This document shows, one piece after another, positions 42,419-53,400 of a DNA stretch of 64,000 nucleotides (within the stretch, counting starts at the first letter, position 1; each line of letters opens with the position of its first letter). The DNA lies in the NCBI GenBank assembly GCA_016630955.3, contig CM049989.1, positions 1,860,001 through 1,924,000 on the forward strand, read 5' to 3'. The notes beneath the pieces are model-generated. The model had not been told where the DNA came from. It saw only the letters and a program-made list of their open reading frames with translations, and did no database searches. Position numbers and translations under genes: made by a program. This DNA is from Didymella arachidicola. Taxonomy: Eukaryota; Ascomycota; Dothideomycetes; Pleosporales; Didymellaceae.

Positions 42419-43059
42419 GGGTAGGTGAGTGGTGACGGTAGTGCGGTATCGGGCTTCTAATCATTGCGATCGACTCTCCCCTACCATAAATAAAAGCACG
42501 AAATCCCCTCACTTCCCAGAGCCGTAGCTTACGCCAGTCTTGGTCATGCTAAGGCCCTGCTTAGCGACGCACTGCCAAGGTAGGACATGCTGTATTCTTC
42601 CCCTTTCTAGCGGAACGAAGCCGGGTGTGTCATCCCCTCTTTCTGCTTTTAGGTCGGTGTAGGTAACAAGCGACCAGATTCATGGTGGTGTGCTGGTCGG
42701 GTTGGGAGCTTGGGTGGTTGAGCTGACCAATCTGGGGTTCTTGAATAAGTTAGCGCGATGGTCGGTAATGAGGTGCTGCCGGAGCCGGATGGTTACGAAA
42801 TACTGTGGTTTGTCTAGGTATTGCTTTCTTCTGACTTGACGCCGCTGTTGCAATTAATGCTTTGAGAAGAGGGTTGGGATGAGGCTTTGACGTTTTGCCG
42901 GGTCAAAGTCCCAAGACTCAATCATCAAGGCTGGGAAACACCACTGTTTTCCATCTCTTGATATTCTTCGAATTATACTCACGAAGGCAGCAACACCCAG
43001 ATGTCTCCAACCTCCCACATAACCCAAACCACCGCATACTTTATCAACACGAACCCGTC
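42419..43059. other. Intergenic
   Basis: About 640 bp with the pirin promoter. No gene is seen. Confidence 0.5.
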
Positions 43060-44205
43060 CTACTCTTCATCACTCCCACACTGCAGCGCAGCGCTCTCCC
43101 ACTCCGAACCATACCCCCAATGCCTACTCGTCTCCAACCCCCTAATCTCCTCCGGCGAATACTTCCACGGATGAAAAAACTCATCCCCAGACCTTAAACA
43201 GCACCCCGGCTCAAACTCACACACCTCAATCCCCGCACTCCCCAACCCCCCCACAACCTCCCCATCCGTCTCCGGCGCCGGATACCTGTGATACAACTCC
43301 ACGCGCTCCAACCGCGGAAATACCCTCCCCGCTTCCCCAACAAGCCCCCCCGCAAACTGCTCAAAGCAGTCGCACCGCGCATCCGTCAGAATTAGCGTCC
43401 GCAATAGTGGTGAGACTACATCCCCAGCACTCGTCTTGCTGATCTCAGTCGCCGCCATATGCGGGATACTCAACCACTCCAACCGCGGGAAATAAGCGGG
43501 CAAGGCCACGATACTAAGCGGCGTCCACGCATTCGCCTCCGCGCTGCGGCGCAAATCAACAGGCAGCTCGAGATGAGTCAGCCGCGGCCCAATCAGCGAG
43601 AGCACCCAGCTCATGTCCGGGCCCGGCGCCCAGGGCTTCGCCCAGTGCGTGGCGTCCGGTGAGTTGGGCATTATCGGTAAGAAGAATGGGTAGTTGAGGA
43701 GGATGCTGCCGCCTAGGTAGAGGCGCTGGAGGTGGGGGAGCATGGTGAGGAGGAGGGCGAGCGGGGTGGCGTGGGTTTCGAAGCGGGGTGTTTTTAGGAG
43801 GGCGGTGAGTTGGTCGCGGAGCGGTTTGGGGATGGGGAGTTGTCGGATGTGGCGTTTGCATTGGGTGAGTGTGTGTGGGTCGAGGTGGGGGATGGGGACG
43901 GGGAAGGCGTTTTGCTTGTGGGTTTCTGGGGTTTCGATGGTGAGGTGTTTGATTTTCGGGGGGAGGTCGGGGTATTTGAGGAGGAAGGCGAGGAGAGTGG
44001 GGGTTTTGCTGGAGTAGAGGACGGGGGTTGTGCAGAGGGCTTCTCGTGCGACTGAGGCGAGGTGCTGGCAGGTGAGAGCTGTGTTTAGGAGGCTTTTGAC
44101 GGTAAGGTCACTCTTGCTGGTGCGCTTGCCGTCGCCGAGTAGACGGATTGCAATCTGCAGTTGCAGTTCGGTGGGTAGGCTTAGCAAGCCGGATGGAGTG
44201 GTCAT
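43060..44205 (-). CDS. F-box/LRR-like hypothetical protein, 381 aa
   Basis: A single exon of 381 residues. The N-terminus (LLSLPTELQLQIAIRLLGDG, then LLNTALTCQHLASVAREAL) matches a fungal F-box-like start. The rest has loosely repeated Leu-rich segments (LLLTMLPHLQRLYLGGS, IGPRLTHLELPVDLR, YFPRLEWLSIPHMA, LLRTLILTDARC, VFPRLERVELYHRY). Such proteins are presumed substrate receptors of SCF ubiquitin ligases, with diverse targets. Codon use is very C-rich in the first and G/C-rich in the last part but continuous. It looks intact, unlike the F-box relic at 21983-22812. Confidence 0.75.
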   Translation of the reverse strand: MTTPSGLLSLPTELQLQIAIRLLGDGKRTSKSDLTVKSLLNTALTCQHLASVAREALCTTPVLYSSKTPTLLAFLLKYPDLPPKIKHLTIETPETHKQNAFPVPIPHLDPHTLTQCKRHIRQLPIPKPLRDQLTALLKTPRFETHATPLALLLTMLPHLQRLYLGGSILLNYPFFLPIMPNSPDATHWAKPWAPGPDMSWVLSLIGPRLTHLELPVDLRRSAEANAWTPLSIVALPAYFPRLEWLSIPHMAATEISKTSAGDVVSPLLRTLILTDARCDCFEQFAGGLVGEAGRVFPRLERVELYHRYPAPETDGEVVGGLGSAGIEVCEFEPGCCLRSGDEFFHPWKYSPEEIRGLETSRHWGYGSEWESAALQCGSDEE

Positions 44206-44668
44206 TCTGGAAGACAGACTGTGTTTCCCTCAAAGTTGGGGAGTAGTCGATGGTTCAAGTGAGTCCAGCTATAAAGCTGTATGTGGACGCTGTCTTAATC
44301 AAACGGTTTGCTTCATGTGTTTGTGTGTGCGTTTTCAAAGCGGCGACTGCGAATAATAAGTGGAATCGTAACAAACGATGAAAGACCTCCTTACGTCGCG
44401 CTCGTCGCACCTTGATAACAAAGGGGGCGTCTGACCAGGCCGGGCCCGTATAGACAACATCATCGTTCCCAACACCACACTTATAGAAAACCAGAGGCTC
44501 TACCACCCAACTGGTCCAGGGTGTCAAGAGACCAGGCAGCATCAGAGCCTCAGTTATACTGCTTTGTCCCAGACCGCACGTGCACCCATAACATCACAGT
44601 TATGCCGCTCCCACCCTATATTTCGAAGCCGCTGCGGCCAGCAATAAACATAGCGCATGCAACTCCGC
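44206..44668. other. Intergenic
   Basis: 463 bp with the promoter of the F-box gene. No gene is seen. Confidence 0.5.
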
Positions 44669-45640
44669 CTACAAGCCTTTCCCCAGGTGCAAATCCAGCG
44701 TCTTCGCAAGCACATACAACAGCTCCAACCTATCACACCTCACACCCCTCGCCTTCGCCAACCTCACCGGATTCCCCAGAATAGCCTCCACCTCAATGCG
44801 TCGCCCACCCTGCACATCCTGCAGCATACTCGGCTCGATGCCCGAATCAAGCGGTATCCTGACTCTCGCGCGGTTCAATTCAAACTGCACTTTCTCAACC
44901 GTGATTTTGTACCCGTACGCAGCAGCCACGTCGCGGATCTCCAGCATAACAGCCTCAACAACCGGATCCGCTTCCACAGAAGAAGTGAGAATATCCGTGT
45001 CTTTGCTGCGCGCGAGAGCGCACATGGGGTTCCAGGATGCGTTGAGCAGCAGCTTGGCCCAGCGGATGTGCTGAATATCGCGGTGCAGGACGGTGGTGGC
45101 GCCGGCTGCTGTCAGCAGCGATGCGAAGGCTTTGGCGTGCGTGTCTGGTGCTGAGGAGGGGAATGCGCCGAGTTCCAGTCTTTCGATCTCGCCGTGCGTG
45201 ATGACGCCGGCTGGGCGCTGGGTGGCGGGAAAGTACAGGACGGTGCTGACGATGGGATTATCTGGGAATGCTGCCTTGTACTCGTCCTCGATGCCGATTC
45301 CGTTCTGGAGAAGTACGATGGCGGTGTGGTTGGGGGTCACGGCTGAGGCGATCCATTTGGGGACTGAGTTGGGGATGGCTTTGCTGCAGACGACGATGTA
45401 ATCGAATGGTGTGGAGGCCGCGGCTGCTGCCTCTTCGCAAGTTTTCACGACATTTGGTCTGAAGTGGATGTTCTGCCCGAAGATGGAAGAGTTGATAATG
45501 AATCCGTCTCTTTTAGCGACGTCGTAGTTGGAGCGACAGACGGCGGTCGTCGTGGAGGTCTTGGAAAGCAGCCAGAGATAGACGGTGCCAACACCGCCGG
45601 CACCAAAGAGCAGGACTCGAGGGCGATCGTTGTCAGTCAT
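44669..45640 (-). CDS. Ketopantoate reductase-like protein (ApbA/PanE family), 323 aa
   Basis: A single exon. The Rossmann motif LLFGAGGVGTVYLWLLSK is at the N-terminus, followed by DYIVVCSKAIPN, VLLQNGIGIEDEY, and the C-terminal catalytic region QHIRWAKLLLNASWNPMCAL with the conserved Lys and Asn. The end has SMLQDVQGGRRIEVEAILGN. It has the same predicted reaction class as the gene at 35248-36377 (NADPH-dependent reduction of 2-dehydropantoate or a similar keto acid). Identity is low and there are no introns, so the two are old paralogues or independently acquired rather than a recent tandem copy. Substrate is unproven. Confidence 0.88.
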   Translation of the reverse strand: MTDNDRPRVLLFGAGGVGTVYLWLLSKTSTTTAVCRSNYDVAKRDGFIINSSIFGQNIHFRPNVVKTCEEAAAAASTPFDYIVVCSKAIPNSVPKWIASAVTPNHTAIVLLQNGIGIEDEYKAAFPDNPIVSTVLYFPATQRPAGVITHGEIERLELGAFPSSAPDTHAKAFASLLTAAGATTVLHRDIQHIRWAKLLLNASWNPMCALARSKDTDILTSSVEADPVVEAVMLEIRDVAAAYGYKITVEKVQFELNRARVRIPLDSGIEPSMLQDVQGGRRIEVEAILGNPVRLAKARGVRCDRLELLYVLAKTLDLHLGKGL

Positions 45641-46074
45641 ATTGGAGTTGTGAATGAGGATCGAGTCAGCAATTGTTAGATGCCGAAGTCGCCGTCATTT
45701 GTAGGGCGCGATAGCCCCACTTTTTTCGTATACTAGATATCGCTCTCGACTTGCTTGCGACGTCTCACATCTCACGTACGTTCGTGGTGACTTCGTGCAA
45801 TCGTCGGTTCGCGAAACATTTGCCGATGGAGCACTTAATACTTGTTCTTCGTTTCGATCGTGGAGAGTCAAGACTCGAATTATGTCGTAATCTAGCTAAA
45901 AACTGTTCGACGCCTGAAAATGCAGAATTCACCACATTTGCGCCAAATGGTCCTGTACGAAGTCTGTCCGAACGCCAAGTACACTGCACAAAACAACGTT
46001 CGCCATACGATGAGCAACAAGTGACCCGTATCAGGGCTTCGGAGCAGTAATGAGACAAAAGCGTGCAAAAAACA
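45641..46074. other. Intergenic
   Basis: 434 bp. It holds the promoter of the ketopantoate-reductase-like gene and the elongin A 3' end. No gene is seen. Confidence 0.5.
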
Positions 46075-46977
46075 CTACACTCGCCGCTGCTTAGTCGGCT
46101 GGAACATGCTCGACCCTTCTCGTTTCCTTTTGGGGGCTGATGCGGCTCCCACACCATGCGCGGTCGGCTTGAGCTTCGGAGCGCTGAACTGGTGGCCAGC
46201 TGGTAGCGATGTACGTGGGGGCGCAACAGGGTGGGCTGGAACAGCAGCAGGGCGTTGTTTGATGTTTGGCTGACTCGCAGCTGGCTTCGGGACACGTCTC
46301 TCGGCAGCAGACGCTGATGCTTGCTTTGACAGGACCATTGTCCTCGGTGCTTCTTGCTGGGCCATCCTGACCAGCCGTTCCGGGATGGCTGATACCATCT
46401 GCTTCTTCATGGCGAGCTGGTGCTGCGGTGTTTGGATGGCCTTGGTGCGCGCTTGGTTGCGGTCGAACATGCCCCGCTTGAGCTTGTCCATGGCCACCTT
46501 GCCCGTTTTCGTGGGCGGCGCAGCGCGACCGTAGTCTCTCCCGGTGCCCATGGACCAGTGACCGCCGGTGCGACCGTAGCTTTTGTTGGTCGTCATGATG
46601 ACGGTCTTGTTGTCCTCTCTGCCTGCCTGGAGGGCCTTCATCTGCTGTTTGAGCTGGTTCTCCTGGTCGAGCTTCTCCTTTTCAGCATCCCTCATAAGCT
46701 TCCGGTACACCTTGCTCCAGTTCCTGTCGTCCCTCGGTGTGTGGGGCTTCGTCTCCCAGTCTGGAACGTCTCTCCTGATGTATCTCTTCCAGATCTCTTT
46801 TGTCTCGCCCTGGATTTGCGGGCAGTTCTCCTCCAGCTCCTGTAGCTGCTGTGGATTTTGGATGTGACGAAGAACTGGCTCGAGGAACGAGAAGGGTATG
46901 TCTCCGACATCCGTGAGCATGTCGATGTTCTTGATGAGCCGCTGCCTGGCGAGCTCGTACAGGCTGGAGACGGGCAT
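46075..46977 (-). CDS. ELA1: Elongin A (RNA polymerase II transcription factor SIII subunit A), 300 aa
   Basis: A single exon of 300 residues. The N-terminal Elongin-A domain shows the elongin C-binding box and F-box-like helices in SLYELARQRLIKNIDMLTDV, IPFSFLEPVLRHIQNPQQLQ and IWKRYIRRDVPDWE. The remainder is basic and disordered, with a predicted nuclear signal near the end (PKRKREGSSMFQPTKQRR). In fungi Ela1 with Elc1 and Cul3 forms the ligase that ubiquitylates stalled RNA polymerase II. The gene is divergent from Tho7 with 374 bp between start codons. Confidence 0.9.
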   Translation of the reverse strand: MPVSSLYELARQRLIKNIDMLTDVGDIPFSFLEPVLRHIQNPQQLQELEENCPQIQGETKEIWKRYIRRDVPDWETKPHTPRDDRNWSKVYRKLMRDAEKEKLDQENQLKQQMKALQAGREDNKTVIMTTNKSYGRTGGHWSMGTGRDYGRAAPPTKTGKVAMDKLKRGMFDRNQARTKAIQTPQHQLAMKKQMVSAIPERLVRMAQQEAPRTMVLSKQASASAAERRVPKPAASQPNIKQRPAAVPAHPVAPPRTSLPAGHQFSAPKLKPTAHGVGAASAPKRKREGSSMFQPTKQRRV

Positions 46978-47351
46978 CGTGACTTTGGAGCTGAATAATA
47001 CGCTTCGATGGCGAGGCGGCAGGGCAGCGACAGTCCTGTGCGGGCCTGTTGTACCAAGAGACGTCTATGGCACATTAATCATCTCGGCAGACGGGTCACA
47101 GGAAGTGCTTCTGCGACCAAGACGATGAAGACGGTGTGGATGAACGGCGCGGACATGTGCAAGTGTCGCAGTGTGAATGAGAAGGGTGACGTTGGATCTG
47201 CGGGTGAGCAGCGGTACCCTTGCCTCGGTAGCGCCTTGGGCTCCGTAGCTCTCTCTTCCGCTCATTGTCCTGCGCGCGCTCGAACAATCAGAGGCGGACA
47301 TTCAGGCTCGCGTTCACCACAACCTACTCACTTTCGACTCTTTGCGCAGGT
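46978..47351. promoter_or_regulatory. Shared divergent promoter, elongin A and Tho7
   Basis: 374 bp separate two divergent start codons of transcription-related genes, so they must share promoter sequence. I could not define a specific site. Confidence 0.5.
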
Positions 47352-48445
47352 ATGGCAGTCACAGATTGGTCACTGCTGCCGCAAGCAGACGAAGGTGAGG
47401 AATGCCGGTCGGCTTTGCTCTTCGCTAGCTAACTTTCTCAGATGCGCTCCACAATGTATCTCGACTGCTGGCTGTTGAGGCTCGACCCTATCAGCAGGTC
47501 GCCGGTCGCCTGCTCAAGGATAATTTCTTCGACTTTGCACGGCCGCGGCAGCTGCCCTCACCGCCCCCAGATGCCTCGGCCGCTGAGCAGGAGGCTGCTG
47601 CCAAAGCAGTCGAGCGCGAACAACAGAGACACAAGGTGGAAGCATGGCGTGGCAACATCATGAATGAGCTTTCCATGCTCGACTATGCGATCCTCCGATT
47701 CGAGTTCACGACCAACAGCAATCATACCGAGCGGGCACGCTATGCGGTCGAGAAGGATGGCATCACAGCGAAGCAGCAGCACGTACGAGAAACAATTGAG
47801 GAGCTGCGCGTGAAGCTAGTCGACGCGAAAGAGACACTCGCGGTGCGCAAGACCTACGACGAGTTGACGGAGAAAATCACAAGCAGCAAGATGCTGAAGC
47901 CGCGGGATGAACAAAGGCAGGCGCACGAAAGGCTAGACGAGGAGATTGCCGACCTTGAGCGCGAAGTCCGGTCTGCGAAGAACACGTGGGAGGAGCGACG
48001 CATCCAGTTTGGCCGTATTGAAGAGGAGGCCAGGGAGATGCTGCGCATGATCAAGGACGAGAAGGAAGAGGCAGAGCGCAAGGAAGGCATGATGAAGGAT
48101 GGTGATGAGGACGGAGAAGGCGAAGGCAGCACCTCCCGGGGAGACGTCAGTCATGTTGGTACCCCACGACCAGACGGCGGGATGACGCCTGTCCATGTCA
48201 GCCAGAGTGGAGAAGGGTTACAGTCGCTGAAGGTTCCACCACAGGACAGGCTGAAGCCTTTGTCAAGAGAAGCCAGCACTGCACCATCGCCAGCATTCGG
48301 GCAAGAAGACACTGCCATGGCAGAATCAGGCGCATTGACGGCCGACGGCCAAGCTGAGGAATCAGATGGCATAGATGAAGGAGAAGATCTGGAAGAAGGT
48401 GAGGAGGACGGCGAGGCTTCATCAGACAAGATGGACGAGTCGTGA
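47352..48445 (+). CDS. THO complex subunit 7 (Tho7/Mft1), 348 aa
   Basis: Exon 1 (47352-47394) and exon 2 (47442-48445) join over a 47-nt intron with donor GTGAGG and a GCTAGCTAAC branch region, giving 348 residues. The start reads MAVTDWSLLPQADEDALHNV and continues LLAVEARPYQQVAGRLLKDN. A long coiled coil (about residues 80-230) includes LDYAILRFEFTTNSNHTERA, which matches the Tho7/Mft1 family core. The C-terminus is acidic and Ser-rich. The subunit belongs to the THO/TREX complex, which couples transcription to mRNA export and suppresses R-loops. Confidence 0.85.
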
Positions 48446-48562
48446 TCGATGGTGAATTGTTCGTGTTTGAATTCATACATGATGCATAGCGTGGTGTTCA
48501 GGCCTGGAGCCATCTGGTTCATCTCTTCATCAATCATACCTCATACCCAGTCCACACAGACT

Positions 48563-49009
48563 TCATGATCCGTCGTCGGCAACGACTTTCCTTCCAGCTG
48601 CAAGTGCGTCTTCTGCCTTCTTGATCTCGTCTGCGTTTCCGCCCGTCTCCTGGCTGTTTTCCTACTACACGTCAGTTTACATCTTTACCAGTGCGCTAAG
48701 CTTACTTACAATTTCACTCTCAAGCTTCTCAACAGCCTGCTCGATCCTCGTTCGAAGAGCTGGGAACACATTCTCGGTCTCTTGGCGGGCTTGTTTCTAT
48801 ATCGACGTTAGAGTAAACTTTACGGTAGCAAACGGTGTAGAACTGACTTCCTGCCTCAGCGTGTACTCCTTGTTCTCATCACCTTCGCTGGCTTCGAGCT
48901 TCTTGATACGCTCCGCCTGCTGCACCAGCTCTTTGTGGTAGCTAACTTCCTCTTTGACCAATCGTGTGACAGAGCCTGTCGCGACAGCGAGCTTTGAAGG
49001 TGGTGCCAT
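48563..49009 (-). CDS. Tubulin-specific chaperone A (cofactor A), 115 aa
   Basis: Exons 49009-48848, 48796-48710 and 48661-48563 join in phase 0 over two introns of 51 and 48 nt, giving 115 residues, typical of the family. The protein is a three-helix bundle: SKLAVATGSVTRLVKEEVSY, KELVQQAERIKKLEASEGDE, YTLRQEKQARQETENVFPAL, RIEQAVEKLESEI. It binds free beta-tubulin during folding and recycling (Rbl2 in budding yeast). The first donor is GTCAGT. The gene overlaps no neighbour and is divergent from Mcm4 with 300 bp between starts. Confidence 0.93.
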
Positions 49010-49309
49010 GTCGGTGGATATACTGCAACTGTGAGACTCGAATGGGCTTCTCTATTCTTTTCTTGCTTTGCGCGAATCCTTGATATATGTGAGTTGCTGC
49101 CTTGTCGCCAATCACCGATTGCTTGTTGCCCTGGCCGACCCTTCAGCGCGGGGCGCAAACACTACTCCACATGCGGAAACAACCACTTTACGCGCTCACG
49201 TCTCCTTTCGCGTGAGCAACGCGTCGCAGCAGCCGACCTTCACGTCCTCCCGCAGCCATTGCAGTGCCAGGTCTTTGCGTGCGAGTCAACACAGTATCGC
49301 ACCGTAATC
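49010..49309. promoter_or_regulatory. Shared divergent promoter, cofactor A and Mcm4
   Basis: 300 bp between divergent start codons. It contains ACGCGC (49190-49195), TTTCGCG (49206-49212) and ACGCGT (49219-49224), a cluster of MCB/E2F-like sites on the Mcm4 side, as expected for a G1/S-expressed replication gene. Confidence 0.6.
49219..49224. promoter_or_regulatory. MCB box (ACGCGT), predicted MBF site
   Basis: A palindromic ACGCGT lies 86 bp before the Mcm4 start, within 30 bp of two more CGCG-core sites. In fungi MBF uses this sequence to drive G1/S transcription. The assignment here is inference from the match and position. Confidence 0.55.
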
Positions 49310-52300
49310 ATGTCTTCACCCACAAAGCGGCGCACGCAGCGCTCCTCTGCCTCTGCCACACCCAGACGACCAACGCGAAATTCCGCAGTCCCCTCCAGCC
49401 CGGCGCCCATGGACGCTGAGGGCCAGCTACAGTCCGAGACCTCGCAGGCGTCGCGTGGACTGCCGGCTTCTCAAAGCAGCTCGAAGCCATGGGCAGACTC
49501 GACACAATCGCAGTCCCCTCTATTTATGGCCTCGTCGCCGGCGAACGGCTTTGCGAATGGCGCAGCAGAGAGCGACGGCGGCGCAACACCAAGAGCCAGC
49601 GCTCTGAATGTTGGAGGTTTGTTGACTTCTTCTCACTCAGCGTGACCCGTGCTGATTTGTCAAGACTCGTCGCCCATTCACTATGCCTCGTCCAGCCCAG
49701 GCCGCGCCCGCAACGCACAAAATACCGACCCCCGGAGCAGCAGCAGTGCGCTCTTCGTTCGTGGCTCTGAGTCAGCAGCCCGTCACCGAAGGAGTGACAT
49801 CCACTCCGATGTATTCGGAGCCAGCTCGGCTGGTGGCCAGCGTCGCAGAATGTTTGTTGACGAGCACGGTATGCCCGTTGGCGATGCCTCAGACGCTGCT
49901 ACCTTCTCCAATGTCAACCCAAACACCTCAGACGCCGATGCTCTTGGCGGCAACACTTCGCGCATCATCTGGGGAACCAACGTGTCCCTTGTCGATGCTA
50001 GACATGCGATGAAAGACTTTCTTACGAGCTTCCAGAGGAAATACCGTTTGATCCAGGATGGCGAGCTGGAAGAGGGCACCAGCCTACCCGCAGAGCATCC
50101 GGCCATGACTCGAGAATACGTTGAGATGATGAAGATTATGCTCGAGCTTGGTATTACACCGCTGAACCTAGACGCCCGCAACTTGAAGTCATATCCACCA
50201 ACGAGGAAGTTATGGCATCAGCTGCAAGCTTATCCCAACGAGATCATTCCCATCATGGATGTTGCGATCAAGGATGTCATGCTTGAGCTTGCAGAGAAGA
50301 AGATGGCGGAGATGAGGGTTCAGATCAGCCAGCAGCAACACACTGCACAGCCTAGAGCTCGCGACTCCAGTTCTCTTCCTCCGATGTTGAGCTCAGATGC
50401 CCCTACACCCGGAGCGCCTTCACCAGCTCCTTTTGCGGATATTCCGAATCTGGTCAGTGAGGTGGACCAAAAGTCATACAATGTCAGGCCTTTTGGCCTC
50501 GACAACACGATCAATCTGCGCGAGCTGAACCCTGGCGACATGGACAAGCTAGTCAGCGTGAAAGGCTTGGTCATCAGAACCACTCCAATCATTCCGGATA
50601 TGAAAGACGGTTAGTCCCCCTGTCATTGTCCCAAGAAATCTGCTAACATACCCAGCCTTCTTCCGCTGCTCAGTGTGCAACCACGCTGTCAGAGTCGACA
50701 TTGACCGTGGCAAGATCACTGAGCCTACCAAATGTCCTCGTCCAGTGTGCGATTCTCCCAACTCCATGCAAATCGTGCACAATCGATCGGGCTTCGCCAA
50801 CAAGCAGGTGATCAAGCTGCAGGAAACACCCGATAATGTGCCCGATGGCCAGACACCCCACTCGGTCTCTCTTTGCGCATATGATGAGCTTGTCGACGTG
50901 TGCAAGGCTGGTGACCGAGTCGAGATCACCGGTATCTTCAAGTGCAACCAGGTCCGCATCAATCCTCGTCAGCGATCAGTGAAGAATATCTTCAAGACCT
51001 ATGTCGACGCCCTCCACATACAGAAAGTGGACAAAAAGCGCATGGGCATTGATGTATCGACTATCGAAGAGGAACTCGCTGATCATGCTGCTGGTGATAT
51101 CGAAGAAACCCGCAAGGTGTCAGAAGAAGAAGAAGAGAAGATCAAGACCACTGCTGCCCGTCCTGACGTCTACGAGCTTCTTTCTCGCTCCCTTGCACCT
51201 AGTATCTACGAGATGGACGATGTCAAGAAAGGCATTCTGCTCCAGCTCTTCGGTGGTACAAACAAGCAGTTCGAGAAAGGCGGAAGTCCAAAGTATCGCG
51301 GCGATATCAACATTCTGCTTTGCGGCGATCCATCGACATCGAAATCCCAGATTCTGCAATACGTGCACAGAATTGCGCCGCGCGGTGTGTACACTTCTGG
51401 CAAGGGTTCCTCCGCCGTTGGTCTGACGGCCTACGTCACTCGCGACCCTGAGACTCGTCAGCTGGTCCTCGAGTCTGGAGCTCTGGTCCTGTCTGACGGA
51501 GGCGTATGCTGCATTGACGAGTTCGACAAGATGTCCGAGTCTACTCGGTCAGTGCTCCACGAGGTCATGGAGCAACAGACTGTGTCTATCGCGAAAGCAG
51601 GTATCATCACTACCCTCAACGCCCGCAGTTCCATTCTTGCCTCCGCCAATCCCATCGGATCGAAGTATAACGTCAACCTCCCTGTCCCACAGAACATTGA
51701 CCTCCCACCCACACTCCTTTCACGTTTCGATCTCGTCTACCTCGTCCTTGACCGGATCGACGAGCAGGCTGATCGCCGCCTTGCTCGCCATCTGGTCGGC
51801 ATGTACCTTGAGGACAACCCCGAGAATGCATCTCGAGCAGAAGTTCTCCCCGTCGAATTCTTGACGGCATACATATCCTACGCGCGCGCAAACATCCATC
51901 CCAAGATCACCTCGCCCGCACAGAAAGCACTTGTAGACGCCTATGTCGCCATGCGCGCGCTGGGCGCAGAAATCAGATCTCAAGAGCGTCGCATTACAGC
52001 CACAACGCGCCAGCTGGAGAGTATGATCCGCCTCGCTGAGGCGCACGCAAAGATGCGCCTCTCTGAGGAAGTCACCGCCGACGATGTCAACGAGGCTGTT
52101 AGGCTCATCAAGTCCGCCCTTAAACAGGCTGCAACTGATGCAAGAACGGGTCTCATCGATATGTCGCTTCTCACTGAGGGTACGAGCACTGGCGACCGCA
52201 GGAGGAAGGAGGATCTCAAGCGGGCGGTTCTTGCGGGACTTGATGAGCTGGCCGGTGCGGGGCAGAGCGTTAGGATGAGTGAATTGGTTAAGCATATCCG

Positions 52301-52433
52301 GGAGGGCGCAAGCGAGCAGGTCGAGAACCAGGAATTCCTCGAGGTGCTGAGGAGCGCTGAGGCTGAAGGCAGTCTGCAGATGAGCGGCGAGGGCCCGAGG
52401 AGGGTGGTCAAGAAGATAGTGGGAACCTTTTAG
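49310..52433 (+). CDS. MCM4: DNA replication licensing factor Mcm4, 1009 aa
   Basis: Exons 49310-49616, 49665-50609 and 50656-52433 join over introns of 48 and 46 nt to 1009 residues. The disordered N-terminal about 150 residues are rich in Ser/Pro sites, as usual for Mcm4 (DDK and CDK targets). A zinc finger follows near residue 422 (CSVCNHAV then CPRPVCDS). The AAA+ core has Walker A GDPSTSKSQ near 640, Walker B CCIDEFDKM near 702 and the arginine finger SRFDLVYLV near 773. A winged-helix end includes LVKHIREGASEQVENQEFLE. Mcm4 is a subunit of the Mcm2-7 replicative helicase. An MCB box lies upstream. Confidence 0.97.
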
Positions 52434-52544
52434 ATGTGATGTTATATGCATGAGGAACGACACTTAGAACCCTGAATGAAGCGCTGAATTTCACATCACC
52501 TTGCCGACACTACTTCTCCCGCCATTCCACCAATCTTCTCCAAC

Positions 52545-53400
52545 TTACGACTGCAGCCTGATCTGCCCCTCATCCTTCTTCAGCCCAAACTTCGAAAGCC
52601 GGATCCGCGGCACCACACCCGCAAGCACAAGCACGCTCGCAACTATAACAGCCCAGTGCTGAATATGCCCCACATTGAGGTTATACGTCGTCCACGTCGC
52701 CGCGCTAATCGTCGCCAGCCCCAATATCGCAATCAGATACCCGCCCACGCGGTGGTACTTGTAAACCGCCTTCGCGTTATCCACTCCACCGTACAACTGC
52801 GGCACATAGTACTGCGTAAACCCCACAATCGACTGCAGGTACACAGCGATGTAAAACGCCAGCCCCAGAATCGCGTGCGGAGACACAAAGTGCTCGTGTC
52901 CCGGCCCCGCTTTGTTCAGCTCGATGACGACTAGTCCTGCTGTCAGCGCGGATGTGCCGACGAGGTGGAAGAGGAAGTGTGCGAGTGTGCCGGCGCGCTT
53001 TTGCGCAGGGGTGTGGGTTGGTTGCAGGACGAGGGCGGCTTGGATGGCGAGGAGGAAGCCGGCGGAGTTGAGCAGCTGGGGATTTGTTAGCACTGTTGGT
53101 GAGGGGGTGGGGTGCGTACGGGATGTGCGGAGAAGAAGATGAGCTTGTGGGAGAGGATCGCGCCCCAGATTATGGCGGCTAGGATCCAGATGCCGCCCTG
53201 GGCGACGGCGGCGGTGCCTGGGGTTGGTGTTAGTATTGAATAGAGGACAGTATGCGTGGACACGGACCTATCCACAGGTTCTGATACAGAGGCTGGCCTT
53301 CTGTCTGGCTCGCATCGCCTCTGCGTCCGAGGAGAGGCTCATCTTCGCTCTGGCCGCGCGCCGCTGCGGCATTTGGCGGTATCCCGGTTGCTGACGCCAT
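52545..53400 (-). CDS. Cytochrome b561-domain membrane protein, 253 aa
   Basis: Exons 53400-53268, 53217-53120 and 53075-52545 join over introns of 50 and 44 nt (branches CTAACACC and GCTAACAA) to 253 residues. The cytosolic N-terminus carries EDEPLLGRR, a dileucine-type sorting motif found in vacuolar membrane proteins. It is followed by about six membrane segments, including GGIWILAAIIWGAILSHKLI, LLNSAGFLLAIQAALVLQ, FLFHLVGTSALTAGLVVIEL, FVSPHAILGLAFYIAVYLQS, YHRVGGYLIAILGLATISAA and HWAVIVASVLVLAGVV. Several His residues in these are candidate haem ligands (GTLAHFLFH, SPHAILG, KYHRVGG). The family moves electrons across membranes, often from ascorbate. Vacuolar location is inference. Confidence 0.85.
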
